From: Flavobacterium erciyesense
GTDB taxonomy: Bacteria > Bacteroidota > Bacteroidia > Flavobacteriales > Flavobacteriaceae
Reading direction: 5' to 3'
DNA: 64,000 nucleotides
Assembly (NCBI RefSeq): GCF_018069925.1
Contig: NZ_JAGPXB010000006.1
Location: 1-64,000, forward strand
Shown here: one piece after another, positions 60,208 through 64,000 of the stretch
How positions within the stretch are numbered: the first letter of the stretch is position 1
How the letters are laid out: each line of letters opens with the position of its first letter
Program-made: the position numbers and the translations under genes
Notes under the pieces: model-generated
What the model was told of the DNA's origin: nothing
Database searches by the model: none
Seen by the model: only the letters and a program-made list of their open reading frames with translations

Positions 60208-63200
60208 ATGAATAAAATTTTTAAAGTGCTGCTTTTACTGCTTTCTTTTGATGCGGTGGCTCAAAAAGAGGCGAATATTTGGTATTTTGGCGGTAAAGCT
60301 GGATTAGATTTTAACAGTGGCAGTCCTGTCGCACTTACAGACGGGCAATTAAACACGCTAGAGGGTTGTGCTTCTATATCCACTGCATCAGGGAATTTGC
60401 TATTTTACACCGATGGTAAAAATATATATAACAAAAATCATCAAATAATGAATAATGGCTCTGGTTTACTAGGGCATCTTTCTACATCACAATCAGCGAC
60501 CATAGTTCCGATGCCAGGATCAGCGTCATTGTTTTACGTCTTTACCTTAGATGCGGGTGGTGGAACTGAAGGACTTCGCTATTCGGTAATAGATATGAGT
60601 CTTGATGGCGGCCTTGGCTCTGTAACAGCAAAAAAAAATGTTTTAATATACACACCTTCATGCGAAAAAATTGCAATAGTAAAACACGCAAATGATACTG
60701 ATTTTTGGATTATAACACATGGCTTTGATTCTAATTTGTTTTTTTCTCATTTGTTAACGGAAAATGGTTTAAGTGCTAACGCAGTAATTAGCAGTTCAGG
60801 AATTGTGGTTTTAAAAGATAGTAATGGTTTTAATACAATGGGGTATATGAAAGTGTCTCCAAATGGTACCAAATTAGCATTATGTCATCAATTTCTTTAT
60901 TCAGCAGAATTATTTGATTTTGACAATGCGTCTGGCCTTGTGTCCAATCCAACTGTATTGCTATCTGATGCCGGTCAGTTATACGGTTTAGAGTTTTCAC
61001 CAAACAGCGAAGTATTGTACGTGGCTTCTCAAATTTCAAGAAAACTTTATCAATTTGATTTAAAAACGTTCAATATAGCTGAGTCCGTAAAAACGATTTC
61101 AACATTACCCTACTTTATAGGTGCTTTACAATTAGGACCTGATGGCAAAATTTATATTGCTGCCTATGAACAAGCAAAATTGAGCGTTATCGAAAAACCA
61201 AACACAATAGGTTCTGCCTGCGATTTGCGTATTGATAGTGTTGATTTAGCTGGTAGAATAACAAAACTAGGATTACCTGCGTTTAATCAATCTTATTTTT
61301 TTAATTCGGATATTGTAGTTGATAATACATGCGTGGACGAAGTTTCTCAATTTAAAATAAATTCGAATCAAACCCTCACTACCGCCAGTTGGGATTTTGG
61401 TGATGGAACAAATTCAACAGAAATCAACCCATCTCACATTTATACGACAGCAGGAACTTACACCGTTTCTGTAACTGCTACAAGTACTAGCGGAACAACT
61501 ACCAAAACCAAAAAAGTAGTAATTTTTGAAGTGCCAAGTGCGACAAAACCAGCAAACATTCAAGTTTGTGATGATGACAATGATGGTATATATTCTTTTA
61601 ATTTAGAATCTCAAATGACTTCAATATTAAATGGACAAGACCCTGATTTGTATCAAGTAACTTTCTATGCCAATGCAACAGATTATGCCAACAAAGTTGC
61701 TTTGACCACGCCAAACAATTATTTAAACACAACACCATATCAGCGTCAAACTATTTATGCAGAAGTAGCTAACAAATCAAATACTAGTTGTAAAAGCGCG
61801 ACTTCTTTTGATATCGTAGTTTTCGAAAAACCGCTTCCTAATAGTGCTTCAAACATTACAAAAACAGCAGTATGTGACAACACAACGGTTGGTACGGACA
61901 CTGACGGTAAGGTGGTATTCGATTTGACTCAAAACGCGAATACGGTTTTAAACGGACAATCGGCTGGTCAATTTTTGCTTTCTTATTACAAAGATATCGC
62001 GCTAACGCAAAGTATTTCTTCTCCGGCATCGTACCAAAACACAAATGCATCAGAAACCATTTATGTTAAAGTTATCAATAAGGATAATGCAAGCTGCTTT
62101 GCTGTTACATCTTTCAAAATCGAGGTTTTAGCCTTACCAGTAATTACCAATGTTGCAGATTTAAAGCAATGTGATGATGATACTGATGGATTTAGTGTTT
62201 TTAATTTAGAAGAAGCGATTTCTAAAATCACTTCATATTCTTCAAATGAGACAGTTACTTTTTACAGTAGTTTGGTAGGAGCTGAAAATGATATTAATCC
62301 AATTTTGAATACAACTTCTTATTCCAATCAAATTGTAAGCAATGATGCTGTGTTTGCCAAAATTAGCAATAGCAATGGTTGTTATCGAATTGCAAGAATC
62401 AATTTGTTTGTCACAACAACTCAAATTCCGGTAAATTATGCCAAGTCATTTACTGTTTGTGATGACGCTACTTTAGGCACAAATACAGATGGAATTACCT
62501 CTTTTGATTTTAGTAGTGTCACTTCAGATATTCAAAATATTTTTCCAACAGGACAATTATTAGACATTCGTTATTTTAGAAATCTTGCAGATGCTTTAGC
62601 CGAGAAAAATGCGATTGTCGATATTTCAAATTACAGAAATATTGGATATCCCACCACACAGAAAATTTATATTCGTGTTGATAGTAAAATTAACAACGAT
62701 TGTTTAGGATTGGGAAGCCACATAACATTGAATGTAGAACGAATTCCAATAGTTCAAGCCTTGAAAGTTGCTAAATGTGATGATGATCAAGACGGTAAAT
62801 TGGCTTTTGATACCTCTTCGCTGCAATCGCAAATTTTAAATGGTTTAACAGGTGTTTCTGTTACTTATTTTGACCAAAATAACAATGCTTTACCAAGTCC
62901 ATTGCCTAATCCGTTTATCACTTCAACTCAAAAAATAAAAGTAATTGTAACAAATACTACCGCAGCGGCTTGTTTTTATGAGGGTAGTATTGATTTTATT
63001 GTAGATGATTTACCAGAAGCATTTGCAATACCAACAAGTTTGACCAGTATTTGCGATGATGAAGTGGATCCTAAATTGCAAGATGGAAAATTTGCTTTTG
63101 ATACCTCATCATTTCAAAATACCATTCTAGGAGCGCAAACGAGAATGCAGGTTTACTATTTCGATGCCAACAATAATCAATTACCAAGCCCCTTACCAAA

Positions 63201-64000
63201 TCCATTTTTCACGACTACTCAAGAAGTGCGAGTAGAGGTGGTTAATCCGATGAATCCATCTTGTAAAGCAATTGTAACGATCCCATTTGTTATCAATCCT
63301 TTACCAACAATGGAGCTTGCCGGCGATGAATTAGTTTGTAGTGATTTACCAACTTTTACCAAAGTAATTGATGCAGGATTACTTGACATCAATCAAAAAA
63401 ATAATTTTAGTTACAGCTGGACTAAGGATGGTCAACCGTTAGGGAATGCGATAAATTATGAATTAACAGTTAATCAAAAAGGAATTTATAGGGTGACTGC
63501 TACCAATTCATTTGGATGCGCAAGAACTAGAACAATTACAGTTAACGCCTCAGATAAAGCCAAAGTTGAAATAGCAATAAAAGACTTAACAACTGAAAAC
63601 AGTATTACAGTTATGGCATCGGGTGCAGGTGATTATGTGTATGCTTTGGATCAGGAATTTGGAAATTTTCAAACAAGTCCTATTTTTGATAACGTAGCTT
63701 CGGGAGTTCATACCGTTTATGTAAAAGATTTAAATGGGTGTGGGACAACTGTTCAAGAAGTTGCAGTACTAGGAATACCAAAATATTTCACTCCTAATGC
63801 AGATGGATACCATGATAAGTGGACTGCACAAGGAGTAAACGCAACTTTTAACTCAAAAACTATAATTCGAGTATTTGATAGGTATGGCAAATTAATAAAA
63901 CAAATTGATCCAAAAGGGGAAGGCTGGGACGGCACATTTAATGGGCAACCTTTGCCCGCTGATGATTATTGGTATGATATTCAACTTGAAGACGGAAGAG
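60208..64000 (+). CDS. Giant type B T9SS protein with propeller, PKD and repeated CDD modules, 3' end missing
   Basis: The frame is open from ATG 60208 to the window edge (1264 codons visible). Signal peptide MNKIFKVLLLLLSFDAVAQ. The N-terminus (about 20-370) is propeller-like with ANIWYFGGKAGLDFNSG and MKVSPNGTKLALCHQFL. A PKD domain lies near 390-447 (SWDFGDGTN ... SHIYTTAGTYTVSVTAT). Six modules of about 100 residues begin with Cys-Asp-Asp/Asn and DG (for example VCDDDNDGIYSFNLES, QCDDDTDGFSVFNLEE, KCDDDQDGKLAFDTSS). An SprB-like segment (YSWTKDGQPLGN) and the gliding-type sorting domain (KYFTPNADGYHDKW, VFDRYGKLIKQ, GWDGTFNGQPLPADDYWY) end the visible part; only about 10-20 residues are lost. 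It is a surface protein needing a PorP/SprF-like partner, probably just beyond the edge. Confidence 0.9.
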   Translation, partial: MNKIFKVLLLLLSFDAVAQKEANIWYFGGKAGLDFNSGSPVALTDGQLNTLEGCASISTASGNLLFYTDGKNIYNKNHQIMNNGSGLLGHLSTSQSATIVPMPGSASLFYVFTLDAGGGTEGLRYSVIDMSLDGGLGSVTAKKNVLIYTPSCEKIAIVKHANDTDFWIITHGFDSNLFFSHLLTENGLSANAVISSSGIVVLKDSNGFNTMGYMKVSPNGTKLALCHQFLYSAELFDFDNASGLVSNPTVLLSDAGQLYGLEFSPNSEVLYVASQISRKLYQFDLKTFNIAESVKTISTLPYFIGALQLGPDGKIYIAAYEQAKLSVIEKPNTIGSACDLRIDSVDLAGRITKLGLPAFNQSYFFNSDIVVDNTCVDEVSQFKINSNQTLTTASWDFGDGTNSTEINPSHIYTTAGTYTVSVTATSTSGTTTKTKKVVIFEVPSATKPANIQVCDDDNDGIYSFNLESQMTSILNGQDPDLYQVTFYANATDYANKVALTTPNNYLNTTPYQRQTIYAEVANKSNTSCKSATSFDIVVFEKPLPNSASNITKTAVCDNTTVGTDTDGKVVFDLTQNANTVLNGQSAGQFLLSYYKDIALTQSISSPASYQNTNASETIYVKVINKDNASCFAVTSFKIEVLALPVITNVADLKQCDDDTDGFSVFNLEEAISKITSYSSNETVTFYSSLVGAENDINPILNTTSYSNQIVSNDAVFAKISNSNGCYRIARINLFVTTTQIPVNYAKSFTVCDDATLGTNTDGITSFDFSSVTSDIQNIFPTGQLLDIRYFRNLADALAEKNAIVDISNYRNIGYPTTQKIYIRVDSKINNDCLGLGSHITLNVERIPIVQALKVAKCDDDQDGKLAFDTSSLQSQILNGLTGVSVTYFDQNNNALPSPLPNPFITSTQKIKVIVTNTTAAACFYEGSIDFIVDDLPEAFAIPTSLTSICDDEVDPKLQDGKFAFDTSSFQNTILGAQTRMQVYYFDANNNQLPSPLPNPFFTTTQEVRVEVVNPMNPSCKAIVTIPFVINPLPTMELAGDELVCSDLPTFTKVIDAGLLDINQKNNFSYSWTKDGQPLGNAINYELTVNQKGIYRVTATNSFGCARTRTITVNASDKAKVEIAIKDLTTENSITVMASGAGDYVYALDQEFGNFQTSPIFDNVASGVHTVYVKDLNGCGTTVQEVAVLGIPKYFTPNADGYHDKWTAQGVNATFNSKTIIRVFDRYGKLIKQIDPKGEGWDGTFNGQPLPADDYWYDIQLEDGR

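Noticed and set aside
1-64000. CRISPR array, insertion sequence, integrase or rRNA operon
   Set aside because: No regularly spaced short repeats, transposase or integrase motifs, or rRNA sequence were seen on reading both strands.

Overview
The window is chromosomal DNA from a low-GC member of the Flavobacteriaceae (phylum Bacteroidota), most likely a Flavobacterium. The evidence is type IX secretion (T9SS) cargo with type A and type B C-terminal sorting domains, a PorP/SprF-like protein beside a PorE-like OmpA protein, TonB-dependent receptors with carboxypeptidase-regulatory N-termini, a fused ResB-CcsA cytochrome c maturation protein, menaquinone (men) genes, and promoters with the Bacteroidota -7 element TAnnTTTG. 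No phage, insertion sequence, rRNA or CRISPR array was seen. The only RNA gene recognised is tRNA-Arg(ACG).

Layout. 1-4.4 kb: the 3' end of a repetitive type B T9SS adhesin, its PorP/SprF-like partner and a PorE-like OmpA lipid/peptidoglycan-anchoring protein. 4.5-8.2 kb: an ArsR-type regulator divergent from an Oar-like TonB receptor. 8.2-10.8 kb: a HipBA-type toxin-antitoxin pair, tRNA-Arg, and apt convergent with a 46-residue small protein. 11-13.2 kb: a BlaI/BlaR1-like pair (M56 peptidase plus repressor) whose promoter carries three evenly spaced palindromes. 13.3-18.6 kb: MFS transporter, DUF1684 protein, TatD hydrolase, tRNA dehydratase TcdA, HAD phosphatase and DUF2911 protein. 18.8-24.8 kb: two orphan membrane proteins, then a PIG-L deacetylase/35-residue peptide/sodium-solute symporter operon, and a basic secreted protein. 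25.1-31.7 kb: minus-strand envelope and housekeeping genes (BamA/TamA-like barrel, AI-2E family permease, MscS channel, Maf, UbiA-type prenyltransferase, KdsC-like phosphatase, DUF2520 protein). 31.9-40.1 kb: ResB-CcsA fusion, ECF sigma/anti-sigma pair, TonB receptor, glutathione peroxidase. 40.2-54.4 kb: Dus, GNAT, then a loose menaquinone cluster (menD, menB, menA, menC) interleaved with DUF2853, an M28 peptidase, CvfB, two PH-domain membrane proteins, a UPF0173 hydrolase and a TPR protein; menE and menF are not in the window. 54.4-57.2 kb: NTF2-like protein, a stress-type run of small membrane proteins (YtxH, holin-like, lmo0937-like), and an outer-membrane barrel gene split by one in-frame stop. 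57.5-64 kb: EamA exporter, ankyrin protein, DOMON protein with a type A T9SS tail, and a giant type B T9SS protein that runs off the right edge.

How the genes work together. Much of the content is cell-surface: T9SS cargo and its outer-membrane partners, TonB receptors, barrels and secreted proteins. The respiratory quinone genes and the cytochrome c maturation fusion serve the same electron transport chain.

Most notable non-coding signals. (1) Three AACTA-N6-TAGTT palindromes at exact 20-bp steps sit over the blaI-like promoter. (2) A dispersed inverted-repeat element occurs in three copies (14.76, 45.62 and 51.92 kb), with a conserved right arm and a variable central helix. (3) A second type of repeat module lies at 13.37-13.48 kb and carries a 19-bp perfect hairpin. 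All calls come from reading the sequence; no database search was possible.
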